From Rachicladosporium sp. CCFEE 5018 (taxonomy: Eukaryota > Ascomycota > Dothideomycetes > Cladosporiales > Cladosporiaceae): 64,000 bases of DNA. Every line of letters begins with the position of its first letter. Within the stretch, counting starts at the first letter, position 1. The notes under the pieces are model-generated. The model worked only from the letters and a program-made list of their open reading frames with translations. It made no database searches and was not told where the DNA came from. The stretch lies in the NCBI GenBank assembly GCA_002077045.2, contig KZ111141.1, forward strand, positions 1,264,109 to 1,328,108, read 5' to 3'. Below are positions 29,089 through 38,068 of the stretch, piece by piece. Both the position numbers and the translations under genes were made by a program.

Positions 29089-30300
29089 ATGGCAGAACAG
29101 CACGTCTGGACACCAGGGCAACGCACAACACATCTGGACCTTCCACTGGAGCTCGTGCAGTCCGTCGCCGAGTACTCAGATATGACACCGACACTCAGAT
29201 TGACTTGCAGTGCCCTGGATGCAGCTTCGCTGATTGTATTCGCCAAAACCTATGTATCTAGCTTACACTGCTTTATTCTCGACACGAAACGTTGGCGCCG
29301 AGTGCGCAATATCGTTGACAGTCCCCGCCTGGCGCGATACATCCGCTCCATCGATTTCACGTCTGGTACACTCGAACACCGTCGGCCTTGGGAAGTGCCC
29401 ACTGCTGCGATGAGATACAACGCGACGGCGAGCAACGTTAAGCACGAGCTAGAGAGCCAACTATTGGAGACAGCGGTCGCGATATATCCACTGGACATGC
29501 CCAGCGCATTACTAATCACTTAAGTTTTCCGAGCCACCAAGAGCCTTCCCCGCGCACCGCTGATCAGCTTAGACTTGACCGCCAGCCCACTTGGGAAGAC
29601 GACTATCCATCGGGATGTATACCTCGCACTTGCCACGACCGGCGTGCCCTTGACAAAGGTAGCATTGAACCTTGCGAGCCTCTGCGGGCTCGAGGACTTC
29701 AAGGGGTCAGAGTATGAGGACGACCTGCTCGTCTGCTGTAACAGCCTCACAGAGCTCAACGTCGACTTCACAACCGATGTCAAAGAGGGAGTCGAGCCAA
29801 TGCATTTCCTGGCAGATGTTGCTTTGGCGTGCCGAACGATAGATGCTGTCGAAAATCTCCAAGCCCTCAAGATCCGCATGAGTCTGGTGGAGGGCATGAT
29901 CGGTCTTGAGCACAGTCGTCAATTCGTACGCTGTCTTCTCTTCGCAGAGCCAGGGCCGGGTCTGCAGATAATTGAGCTTTCGGGCATCAGCCTGAAAATT
30001 GAGACTCTGATCGAGGTCTTCAAGCGAGGCAGTTCCACTATCACAAGCCTGATGCTAGTGGACATTGACTTGATAAGCCCCGAAGGCGTACGTTGGACTA
30101 CTATGCTAGAGTCAATGTCAATGCTACCGCGTCTGAATAGTCTGAGCGTAGTACGACTGTGCGACACCGATGCTCGAATTAGCAAGGGCTGGATGTTTGC
30201 AGGCACAGAAGTGCGCAAAGAGTGGACGTCGCAGGCGCAACTTAGGCAGGGTATGCAGGCCTTGTTGGAAGAGAACACCGAAGCAATGGAGAGCGATTAG
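29089..30300 (+). pseudogene. F-box-like protein, locus 1 copy A (nonsense mutation)
   Basis: Probable substrate-recognition subunit of an SCF ubiquitin ligase, broken here. The 404-codon frame starts MAEQHVWTPGQRTTHLDLPL. The F-box-like region is LDLPLELVQSVAEYSDM followed by TLRLTCSALDAAS. It is interrupted by TAA at 29521-29523, where copy B has CAA (57369-57371). Downstream the frame stays open to 30300, with a leucine-rich-repeat-like C-terminal half (LTELNVDF, IIELSGISLKIE). An intron explanation is unlikely because copy B is continuous through this point. Whether the truncated 144-residue product is made is unknown. Confidence 0.72.
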
Positions 30301-30784
30301 GCCACGCTTCGACATGCACCAAGGCATCGGTGTTATCGACTGTACCGCCACTGGTATTTCGCTCTCGTCAAGCCGTAAGGTAAAGTATTACTTCAGATCC
30401 TCGTAGCCTGCCATGCCCTCTCGGAAGCCCCTCGAATATGCTTTTGCTACCGTGGTGCAGTCGATAGGCGCTCAAGCACATGTGTCATGATGCCGAGGGC
30501 GTAGAACTTCCAAGGGAGCGAGACCGGGGAAACACGTGGTGTCGCTTCGCATGTAGCATTGATACGGACCAGTCGACTCCTTCGATTACGGACTGGGGTG
30601 TACAACATACCAGGGAAGAAACGAAGCAGAGCTCCTCACAAGAACGGAAGGCACGCTAAGTGTATTCTCACTACGACTTCACGACGGACTTCACTTCACC
30701 CCATCACCACAGGCTGACACACGCTTTCTCCGATCTAACACCACCGCCTATGAACAATCAGACTCACTGCATATCACCACAAGG
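30301..30784. other. Intergenic between F-box loci, copy A
   Basis: A 484-bp spacer holding the 3' end of locus 1 and the promoter of locus 2. Copy B corresponds but is noticeably diverged. No further gene was seen. Confidence 0.4.
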
Positions 30785-32117
30785 ATGGCGGATTCTACCG
30801 CCGAGAGCTCGGCCGCAAAGGCCAACATCTGCACAACCGACGACACGAGTACAATCGCTGTTCAGGTTTGCGACCCACAGATTCCGATACCGGGACAAAG
30901 GATCTTGTTGCTTGACCTGCCCTTGGAGATCCTTCGAGACATTGTGGAGCGGACGGACATGTTGACGACAATGCGCCTTGTCTGCAAAGCGCTCGAGGAC
31001 ACAGCTTTGGACCTCTTTGCTGACGAGTATCTCTTTACGTTGGGCTTCTTTCTCTACGACGAAGACCGTTGGCGGCGCATCAAAGCGCTGACGACGTCTC
31101 GACTATCACACAAGATTCGCTGCATAGAGCTCAGCAACGTGTCAGGGAAGGTTTAGGGTCATACAATATTCCGACGGTACCTGAACAGCGGCATGCGGGC
31201 CCATGGCCTTGGTCGATCGCTGGTCGCTGGTACTGTGAGGATCTGCTTGATGCCAGCATCAGAGACGGTCATAATCGTCTGCCTTCGTCCGCGCTGATGG
31301 CGGGTGTACTACACGGCATGAAGCGTCACATTAGCTTATCCCTCGGTATGGTACAGTACGATAAAGTTGAGGATCTCGATCTGAAGCGCTTCCCTGTGTA
31401 CCGAGAGTTGATTTTCGTGATGGCTGCTGGCCGCGTGCCGGTAGACGACCTCTCACTCACGCTCTACGGCATGCATTATCTCGAAGATCTAATCACGGAC
31501 TTTAAGGAGGAGTTGACTGCAACCTTAGCCACGGTTGGTTCCTTCAGCATAACCAACTTCAATCCACGACCCTCCAACGAAGAAGAGTGGGACCATACAA
31601 GTCGTGTGCAATCCGCTGCATTACTTCTCAAGGCTTCTGGAGCAGTGCGTAAACTGTACCTAGACTTCCGCAATGTGGAGTCCGCTGGGGGCGAGATGAT
31701 GAGCTTGCTGCTTGCGAATGATTTCGTTTGGCTCGAGGACCTATCTTCTTACGAAGGCCACTTCCATGTGAAAGACCTGCTGGTAGCTCTCACGCGTGCT
31801 CGTGGCCTGCAGAAGCTGGACATATATGGCATGAGTCTCGATGGACTTTGCGCGGGTTGGCAAGACTTCCTGTCCATGTTGCAAGCCTTTCCGTTACTCA
31901 GGAGCATCCAATGGAGCCATCTGCAGGATGATGACGCGACGCTCTACTTCCACGATGCAGCGTAGGGGCACATGTGAGCTACGTGCGACTCTTTTCCCGG
32001 ACAGATGTTGAGAGATGGCTTGGTTCAATGTTGGATGAGAAAGTGTGTTTCGGAGAATCGCAAGCGTACTGCGTTGGCGTCCGGAAGGCTTACATGAACA
32101 TGCGCGCAAATCCCTGA
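30785..32117 (+). pseudogene. F-box-like protein, locus 2 copy A (frameshifted)
   Basis: The relative of the intact copy B gene at 58633-59961 is broken here. The first part (30785-31156) starts MADSTAESSAAKANICTTDD. It carries the F-box LLDLPLEILRDIVERTDML and stops at 31154-31156. The main body continues in another frame up to 31965 (DLLDASIRDGHNRLPSSALM onward). A second shift near 31960-31965, where copy B has one base more, moves the C-terminal part into a third frame that ends at 32115-32117. At least two lesions therefore separate the three frames. Identity to copy B is much lower than elsewhere in the block. An alternative with introns bridging the frames is less likely because copy B needs none. 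Confidence 0.7.
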
Positions 32118-32344
32118 CCGGTGGATCTGAAGCACTCAAGGACGTTCAGTCTTTCGCAGGCCTGCCGTTGACGTGTGTCCCAGGCCAGAGGCCTACTACA
32201 CGCTCGTAGTTTGCACAATAGCACCATGGAGAATGGACAAGCAGTCTGCGTAGCGCCGAGGGCAAACGCTTTGACCGCGCGGAATGAGAAAGCGCAAGGT
32301 GTGGAGGGTATCGTAGCATATCAGCAATCGCACAAAAGTAGCGT

Positions 32345-33054
32345 TCATCCCACCGTCCGCACCCTTGCTCCGTTCCCACCAGGCTTCTGCATCCTGAACG
32401 GGCTCGTCTCCGCCGTAGCCGCTGGCTCAAACGTGAAGAATGTCTGCAGATACAGCCCCACAAATCTCACGATCGTCTGAGGCAGCCCGCTCCCCTGACT
32501 GTAGCTCGCCGGACTGCTCGCGATAGCACCCACATTCGGCTTCGTGAATGCTGGTCCAGTTGCAGGCTTTGCTGCCGCACCCTCACCACCAAGCGCCCGC
32601 CCTGCCCCACTGAAGGTCGCACCTCCAGCACCACCCTTCGCGGGACCCTTCGCAGCGTCCGCAGCAGCTGAGAGCACGGCTGTCCGTAGTGCTGTAGCGT
32701 TGGCACCTCGTACTGTCTCTTTCACTGAGCTGCCCTTGAGTATGAGAAACGTTGGCATCCTGGTCCAAGTGTCAGTCCATGTGCCCTCTTTTGCCCTTAG
32801 TCGGCCCCCCGTCCCCCTACTCACGCGCTTATGCCATAGTTTCCGGCCACCTCCCTCTGTGCATCCACATCAACCTTCACGAACGCCAATCTCCCCGCTT
32901 TACTCTCCTGTGCAGCCAACTGCTCGAAGATCGGCGAGATGACTTTACATGGCCCACACCAGTCGGCGTAGAAGTCTATGACTGTGTAGCTGTTGGAGGA
33001 GGTGATTGTGCGAAGATGGGCAGGGGACGTGATCGGCGTGACGACGGAGGGCAT
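32345..33054 (-). CDS. Thioredoxin-domain protein with C-terminal extension, copy A
   Basis: Thiol-disulfide oxidoreductase with the active site WCGPC. Exon 1 is 33054-32825 and exon 2 is 32759-32345, giving 214 residues. The intron 32760-32824 (GTGAGT..ACCAG) falls in YGISA-MPTF, just before the conserved cis-Pro. Residues ~1-105 form the thioredoxin fold (VIDFYADWCGPCKVISP, VDVDAQREVAGNYGI). The remaining ~110 residues are Ala/Gly-rich, followed by a hydrophobic GLPQTIVRFVGLYLQTFF segment. Classical thioredoxins stop at about 105 residues, so this is an extended family member. Copy B differs at about nine residues. Confidence 0.88.
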
Positions 33055-33810
33055 CGTTGCTGGGAGACCTAGAGCTGATGGCAGTGCGGTTTTGAGCTAG
33101 CAAGGTGGTAGACGCAATGCAATCACAAAGGTGTCAGAGAGGTGGCAAAGTGCTGTTACTGGATAGCTGAAACGTGAGGTGCACATTAGGTCAGCGGAAT
33201 GTGGCCACGGTTTACTACACGCATTGGTCCTCGATGCATCACGCGTCTGAGTCATCGACACATTGAGCGCGAACATTCCAGGATCCCGAGCATCATCGAT
33301 CGTGCCATCATGAGAACCTTGTCCGTACCACTTGTCGGGAGCGACTCGGTGTGGAGTTCGCAGTGCGAGATTTTGTCCCTTGCCAGCATTCGTACTCATC
33401 CACTTAAGCTAACCCCATTTCGTATCGCTCGCACAGCAAGATCGGGATCTTCAAGCTCAAGCCTTCAGACCCATCTTCCTCTCTCATTCTCTATCTCGTC
33501 ATTGGGAGGTCGGCCGTGCTATGGTGGATGGAGCAGCGGTTCAACACCACCGTTACGTTCAGTCAGCATTCAACAGACGGTCCCGGTGCCGATGAGACCA
33601 AAGGCGCCAGTCTTAAGCCGACCCGAAGACGTTTGGTCAAGAGGCGATGGACGGGACTAACAGACTGCCCTATGGCCGACAACTAACTCCATAGCACTGT
33701 TTCCTACTTAAGTGGGTTCATGTCCCACGATGTGACTAAGGGCCTAGCATCATCCAAGAGGACTCATCGTCACGCATACTCGACGGACCCAACCAACTCA
33801 GCAAGACATC
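33055..33810. other. Divergent intergenic, thioredoxin to MDR reductase, copy A
   Basis: A 756-bp spacer with promoters for both genes. The part at about 33575-33720 is almost unchanged in copy B, while the neighbouring bases differ much more. A plus-strand frame overlaps it in both copies but is not consistent between them, so regulatory conservation or gene conversion is more likely than coding. Confidence 0.45.
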
Positions 33811-34854
33811 ATGGCCATCAATACAGCCGCTTGGCTGACCGGCAAGCATGTTCGACCTCTCTCCGTCGCCTCCGCACCAATGCCAGACCTGAAACCTGGA
33901 TCTGTCATTGTCGTGACGAGAGCACTCGCCATCAACCCCGTGGACGCAGCGATTCAGACCGCGGGTATCATCGCCACCGACTACCCCATCGTCATGGGTC
34001 TTGACGGCACTGGCATCGTGCACGCAGTTAGCGACGACGTCGCGAATGTGAAAGTCGGCGACCGCGTGCTGGCGTTTACGGCTGGAGGCACGGCACCAGG
34101 TGGCCAAGGTGGCACATTCCAGCAGTACTTCTGCGTGCACTCGAAGTATGTCGCTGTCCTGCCAGACAGTGTCAAGTTTACTGAAGGAGTGGTCGTGACT
34201 TCCTGCCTCACCGTGGCTTCGATCAGCTTGTTCGATGAGAAGTGTCTTGCTTTCTCGCGCCCGCTGGCCGCAGGACAAGTTGTCCCCAACGGCAAGATCG
34301 TGCTCATCTGGGCGGGCGCTACGGTCGTCGGTAGCTGTGCCATCCAGATGGCTAAGCTGGCTGGCTACGAAGTCTGGACCACGTCGAGCGAGCACAACTT
34401 CGACTATTGTAAAGACCTTGGCGCAGCTTTCGTCTTCAACTACAAGCGTCCTGGCATCGTTGATGAGATCGTGCAAAAAATCGATGCAGCCGGCAAGTCA
34501 CTAGCAGGCGCGTTCGGAGCACACCTCTGGACTGCAAATGACTGTGCGCAGGTCGTTCGCAGGTTGGGAGACTCCGTCGAGCACACACGAGCCGTCGGGA
34601 CTGTCATCCCCGAAGGCTACGGTTTCAGCGTGCCCGAGGACTGGCCTGAGGGTGTCAAGTTCTGCTGGCTGTTCAACAAGAGTGACGCGGCAGAGTGGGT
34701 GTGGCGCGAATGGATCACTAAGGCACTGGCTGATGGTCGGATGAAGTGCAAGCCTGATGCTGACGTTGTTGGCAAGGGGCTAGAATTTGTACAGGAGGCA
34801 CTGGATAGGTGGTCGCAAGGTGTCAGTGCTAGCAAGATTGTTGTGGAATTGTGA
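33811..34854 (+). CDS. MDR-family zinc-independent reductase, copy A
   Basis: Medium-chain dehydrogenase/reductase of the fungal quinone-reductase or trans-enoyl-reductase-like group; NADPH-dependent, substrate unknown. The intronless frame from MAINTAAWLTGKHVRPL gives 347 residues. Family features are INPVDAAIQTAG, GLDGTGIVHAV and VGDRVLAFTAGG. The nucleotide-binding IWAGATVVGSCAIQMAKLAG is followed by SSEHNFDYCKDLGAAFVFNY. The zinc-binding GHE motif of true alcohol dehydrogenases is absent. Copy B differs throughout the first ~285 residues, but the last ~55 are identical. Context gives no pathway; no polyketide synthase lies nearby. Confidence 0.85.
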   Translation: MAINTAAWLTGKHVRPLSVASAPMPDLKPGSVIVVTRALAINPVDAAIQTAGIIATDYPIVMGLDGTGIVHAVSDDVANVKVGDRVLAFTAGGTAPGGQGGTFQQYFCVHSKYVAVLPDSVKFTEGVVVTSCLTVASISLFDEKCLAFSRPLAAGQVVPNGKIVLIWAGATVVGSCAIQMAKLAGYEVWTTSSEHNFDYCKDLGAAFVFNYKRPGIVDEIVQKIDAAGKSLAGAFGAHLWTANDCAQVVRRLGDSVEHTRAVGTVIPEGYGFSVPEDWPEGVKFCWLFNKSDAAEWVWREWITKALADGRMKCKPDADVVGKGLEFVQEALDRWSQGVSASKIVVEL

Positions 34855-35358
34855 GCTGGACTACATCATGAGAGAGGGTAAGTGTATGGTGTGGTCGACG
34901 AGAAGCTACATGGCACGCTCATTGACACGTTCGCAGCGTAGTGTCTTAGTGTCTTTGAATTGTAATACGATCGCCATCACAGTCAGCACTTTCGTCTCAC
35001 AAGGTCTCGTGACACAGAGAGACAGGCCTCACACTTAGACATGCGATAGGCATCGCACAAGTTGGACCGCTTCCGACGGCGTGCGCAGAATTCCCAAGCT
35101 AGGAGATGTACGCCAAGCCCATAGAAAAGTCACCGATCCATAAAATCCCTTGCACTTGCCCTTCAATGTCTTTTCTCTGCGACCGAACTCACACGCGACA
35201 ATCGTCACTGCTCATGTGCGTGGAGCGGCACGTCTTTTGGGAGGCTCACCACTAAGCTTGCGTTGGTTGATCGAGGTAGAAAGGTATGTTGCAGGTAAAG
35301 TTTCTCTATGCTGACCATCACGACGTCCCTCAGACGTCCCAACATTAGTCTCCGCACC
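34855..35358. other. Intergenic, MDR reductase to membrane protein, copy A
   Basis: A 504-bp spacer that is almost identical to 62700-63204 of copy B. It holds the MDR 3' untranslated region and the promoter of the next gene. No coding feature was recognised. Confidence 0.45.
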
Positions 35359-37026
35359 ATGGCTCCCGGTTTCGGAACCTCAATCCCCCTCACATCTTTC
35401 TTCATCGCCCTCTTATGTTGCCAAACACATTCCTTTCGGTTGTACGTGCGCAATGGCGCCAGCAACGACCCAGATGGCCAATGCGCCGCGTGACAGCGCG
35501 CGCGTTGCCATGAAGTCCGCGAGCCTACAGCCGAACGCTGCCATGAAGCCCGCCACCAAGGATGCGAGCGAAGCGAAGGCTCAGTCTGCTGAAAATGGTG
35601 CCGCGCCAGCGTCCGCGGCGCCTACATCGGCGGCATCTGCACCTTCGCCTTCACCAGCCCAAAGTCAAGCCGCCAGCAATGGTCAGGGGCAGCTCAGCAC
35701 CTCTGAACAAGACTTCGCTGCATGGAGTGCAAAGAACCCGCCACCGCCGCCACGGCCAAGCCAGCAGAGCGCAGCAGCGACTCAGCCTCCAGCTCCACCA
35801 GGGCCGCCGGGATCACCAGGTGACAAGCAATGCTTCAAGAGCGCTGATGGCTCCGAAGTCTGCATCAACAAAACACTCGAGCATGACAACACCACGGATG
35901 TGTATGATCAGAATGGCTCGTGTCCCACTACCTGATCGCTAGCACAGCCCACTGACTTTGGACAGGCATCCACGACTTCCACAACAAGTACAACGACCAA
36001 ACCACTGGCACCCTCGCCGCCAACATCACAGGCACCAATGTCACCCAAGCCATGCAGCATGGTCCTCCTCAGGCAGGCAACACAGTCATCCAGGGGAATT
36101 ACTACGACCAAGACTCCGGCTATCGTGACACGCACACTGAAGCCGGCAACGCCACTTCAGCGCCAGAGTACGAAGACCACAAAGTCGACGGTAATCGCGA
36201 TGGCAAGGACTGGGAAGCCCACTCATCGCTCCCTGACGGCACGCTCTGGAACCAGGAACTGCACACTACTAATGAAGACAAGGCATTGACGGATATCAAG
36301 AACAAGAACGGCATGACTGATATCTTCCACGAGGGCCAGCAGAAGGCAGATAACTTGCAGCATTTCCATGAGCATCACGGCCAAGCGCCACCCGGGAAAG
36401 GCGATAGCAGCGTGACGATGCATACGAACACCGATGCGCATCAACATAGCGAGGAGCACAATGGTGGTGGTATGCATACCATGCATGAAGAGACATCGAG
36501 CTCAGGCAGCTTCAACCTGAAGCTCAAGGGCGACAACGCCTGGCAAGATAAGCAGACCACTGGCACGAACTTACCAAAGGGCTTCACCGATCTCAAGGGT
36601 CCCGATAGCAGCGGTCTAGGGCTCTTTGGTCGCAGTGTGGAAGCCCTGAAAACGCCAACGCAAGTCTCTCACACGATGAGCTGGCCGTCCACCAGCTCGC
36701 CTACCGGAATCGAGATGCAGACCGTCATGCACCAGATCGCTCGAGGAGGCGGCCACGGGGACTCCCAACTCATTAGCGTTCACACGGATCCCGTTACTGG
36801 TGCTGTCACCGAGTTCTATGGTCCTGGAAACAGCGAGGAGAACCACGGTCCGCTCGTTGCGATCTGTTGGGTCTTCGCTGCCATTGTTCTGATCGTGGCC
36901 GCGACGCTGCTGTGTGTCAAAGTCCATAGGCGACGAAAGGCTATGAAGCAGCAGCAGGCTGTTGAGCTTGAGGAGGTGGCGAGGCAGAGGGTCGTGGCGT
37001 TGACTAAGGATGCCGAAGAAGTCTGA
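35359..37026 (+). CDS. Single-pass membrane protein with signal peptide, function unknown, copy A
   Basis: Predicted secreted or plasma-membrane type I protein. Proposed exons 35359-35441, 35497-35921 and 35966-37026 sum to 1569 nt, 522 residues. Intron 1 (35442-35496, GTACGT..GACAG) joins a signal-peptide exon (MAPGFGTSIPLTSFFIALLC) to the Ala/Pro-rich frame. Intron 2 (35922-35965) needs a weak GTCCCA donor and is less certain. The ectodomain has a Pro-rich stretch, then CFKSADGSEVC and many potential N-glycosylation sites (NITGTN, NATSA). A His-rich tract follows (HFHEHHG, HTNTDAHQHSEEHNGGGMH). One membrane helix (LVAICWVFAAIVLIVAATLLC) precedes a short basic cytosolic tail. No enzyme family was recognised. 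The His-rich tract could bind metal, which is speculation. Confidence 0.65.
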
Positions 37027-37351
37027 GACGATCGGTGATGGCGCTGTTGTCGGCGTCGTGGACTCGCAGGAGCCGTTGGAAAGTAGTGGGAGGGCTGTTG
37101 GAGAAGGGCGATAGCATAATATGGAATGTAGCAACTGAAAGTACATCACGATGTGTTTCGCCAATGCTTTGTGTGCTCGCTAGTAATGCCACGCAATAAG
37201 GAGGGAATCGCTAAATTGAGATACATGCCCAAATATCCAGCCGAAAGGCATCCGGTCATCAGCATCATTGTGTTGGTCGTCATAGTCATATTGCCTTGCG
37301 GCATCGTCTTCGCGTCCATGCAGTCTTGCCACCCATACGCAACCCTCACTC
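37027..37351. other. Convergent 3' intergenic
   Basis: A 325-bp spacer between two converging genes (ending at 37026 plus and 37352 minus); it holds their 3' untranslated regions. Nothing else was seen. Confidence 0.4.
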
Positions 37352-38068
37352 TCAAGCCCATCCATTTTCTCTTAAGCAGAACCCACAACGGCCATAAGCC
37401 TGCACACCACCTCTGCGACACAGGCAAAGATACTCATCGCCCCTTGCAGGACCCATCCAGCCTGCATTGTGCGATCCGCGGTGTCCCTTCCCACCATTGA
37501 CTTTCCTCTGGCTTCTTCCTTGCTGTTGTTGCGGCTTTGGCATAGCGCCAACCAGTCTCATCTGACCCTCGAACCCGCTCTCTATGCTCCTCGGGCTCTC
37601 GCCACCAAGACTGCTGCCCATTCCCTCACTTCCACTGCTGGTGGTAGCTTCGCTTCCGCTACTGTCTCTCTTCCGTCCACTGCCGATAGCCACTGGCAGG
37701 CCTTGTACGACTTGGGCTCCAGGTCTCTGGCCGGGGAACATGCCATCATTGGCCGAAAAGTTGCGGCAGATCATGAAGGCTTTCGTGGCTGCTGCGTCGC
37801 GAGCAAGTAGTTCAGTCGTGTAAGGCACATCTGTGGCGTACTCGCGGTTGTTGACACGGACTTTGCAGTAGTGGCCTGCTCGTGTTGAGGTGGGGGAGTA
37901 GTGTGGAGTGGGCCAGTGGCGGCGTTCGCAGAGGCCTTGTATGCGTCAGTGAGTTGGTCTGCGGCGATGTGCAGGATGATCGTGGGTTGAGTAGACAATG
38001 AGGAAAGGTAGTGCTGCAGGTGCAGTCGAAAGAGGCGACATACTTGACAGGTACATTGAGTAGAACAT
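37352..38068 (-). CDS. dsRNA-binding-domain-like protein
   Basis: Small protein that appears to carry a fungal double-stranded-RNA-binding-like domain; function unknown. A 25-nt first exon (38068-38044, MFYSMYLS) joins exon 2 (37935-37352) across intron 37936-38043 (GTATGT..ACAAG). The phases fit and give 202 residues. The domain runs from about residue 9 to 65: LCERRHWPTPHYSPTSTRAG, then HYCKVRVNNREYATD, then ARDAAATKAFMICRNFS. This pattern of strand, strand and an Ala-rich helix matches dsRBD-like folds. The tail is Ser/Gly-rich and Gln-rich, and the last ~25 residues might be unspliced intron. The tiny first exon is inferred from frame and donor only. Confidence 0.62.

Larger units (their letters stand above)
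17975..36154. repeat. Large duplicated block, copy A
   Basis: This ~18.2-kb block matches 46224-64000 in the same orientation and gene order. Anchor pairs are 17975/46224 (offset 28249) at the left and 36154/64000 (offset 27846) at the right. Copy A is about 400 bp longer, mostly because of the inserted segment at about 25889-26385. The true left and right limits are unknown: copy B begins at an assembly gap and runs off the window. Exon-intron structures are preserved between the copies. Confidence 0.97.

Noticed and set aside
17758..37026. Possibility that the SDR, MDR, DUF1772-like and methyltransferase genes form a secondary-metabolite cluster.
   Set aside because: No polyketide synthase, NRPS, terpene cyclase or pathway regulator lies in the block, and housekeeping-type genes (tRNA, thioredoxin, DUF1295) are interspersed.
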